From: Bugula neritina | Taxonomy: Eukaryota; Bryozoa; Gymnolaemata; Cheilostomatida; Bugulidae | Assembly (NCBI GenBank): GCA_964035545.1 | Contig: OZ037766.1 | Location: forward strand, 8,689,722-8,753,721 | Reading direction: 5' to 3' | DNA length: 64,000 bases | In this document: in pieces, positions 63,827 to 64,000 of the stretch | How the letters are laid out: every line of letters begins with the position of its first letter | Position numbering within the stretch: position 1 is the first letter of the stretch | The notes under the pieces: generated by a model | Database searches by the model: none | What the model was told of the DNA's origin: nothing | Seen by the model: only the letters and a program-made list of their open reading frames with translations | Translations under genes and position numbers: made by a program

Positions 63827-64000
63827 GTTTTTATATTCTACTTTATTTTCTCTGAAAAGTTAATTTTGTATTTGGTATGAATTTAATGAAAGTAAAAACT
63901 TATAGTAATAAAATCAGTTGCATCAAACTGAAAGAATTAATAATTTTTTTGCGTGCAACCTTCGTTTATGTAATAAAATATGCAATATCTTACTTATAGT

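Overview
The window is nuclear DNA of an animal. Its protein-coding genes are split into small exons by GT-AG introns of roughly 100 to 6500 bp, the DNA is AT-rich, and the recognisable genes are animal-type: an SH2-C1-RhoGAP chimaerin, HNK-1-type Golgi sulfotransferases, the V-ATPase accessory subunit Ac45, SDHAF2, and ribosomal proteins RPS23 and RPL19. Introns of this size plus many degenerate simple repeats and small transposons suggest an invertebrate, possibly a non-bilaterian such as a sponge, but the species cannot be fixed from the sequence. All gene models were spliced by hand: every junction was chosen by splice consensus, matching intron phase and, where the family is known, protein alignment from memory. 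Layout, left to right: 0.3-1.1 kb, two 5' exons of an unrecognised minus-strand gene running off the left edge. 1.1-5.3 kb, non-coding. 5.3-16.7 kb, a complete 14-exon chimaerin gene (plus). 16.4-18.1 kb, three orphan candidate exons of unknown genes. 18.7-36.7 kb, a tandem array of three sulfotransferase genes with identical five-exon structure. Copy 1 is intact. Copy 2 is broken by a one-base deletion, and its fourth intron has grown to 6.5 kb through two transposon insertions: a 2.7 kb element with long inverted-repeat arms and a decayed 3.2 kb LTR retrotransposon. Copy 3 is older and divergent, but part of its last exon appears to have been homogenised with the other copies. 37.7-40.1 kb, RPS23 (minus), head to head across 173 bp with ATP6AP1 (plus, 40.3-47.1 kb). 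The shared promoter carries CLEAR-like E-boxes and a TOP-like pyrimidine tract. 48.5-51.5 kb, an unrecognised tail-anchored coiled-coil protein (minus). 54.8-58.3 kb, SDHAF2 (minus), head to head with a small unknown ORF. 59.0-61.1 kb, RPL19 (minus). 63.3 kb to the right edge, the first two exons of an unrecognised plus-strand gene. The single-copy genes are unrelated housekeeping and signalling functions: Rac signalling, Golgi sulfation, translation, lysosomal acidification and mitochondrial complex II assembly. The sulfotransferase array is the evolutionarily active part. Intergenic DNA and long introns hold minisatellites, TA/GT microsatellites, two MITE-like palindromic elements, a tRNA-like pseudogene pair, and recurrent patches of degenerate ACT/AGT-rich DNA near gene boundaries.
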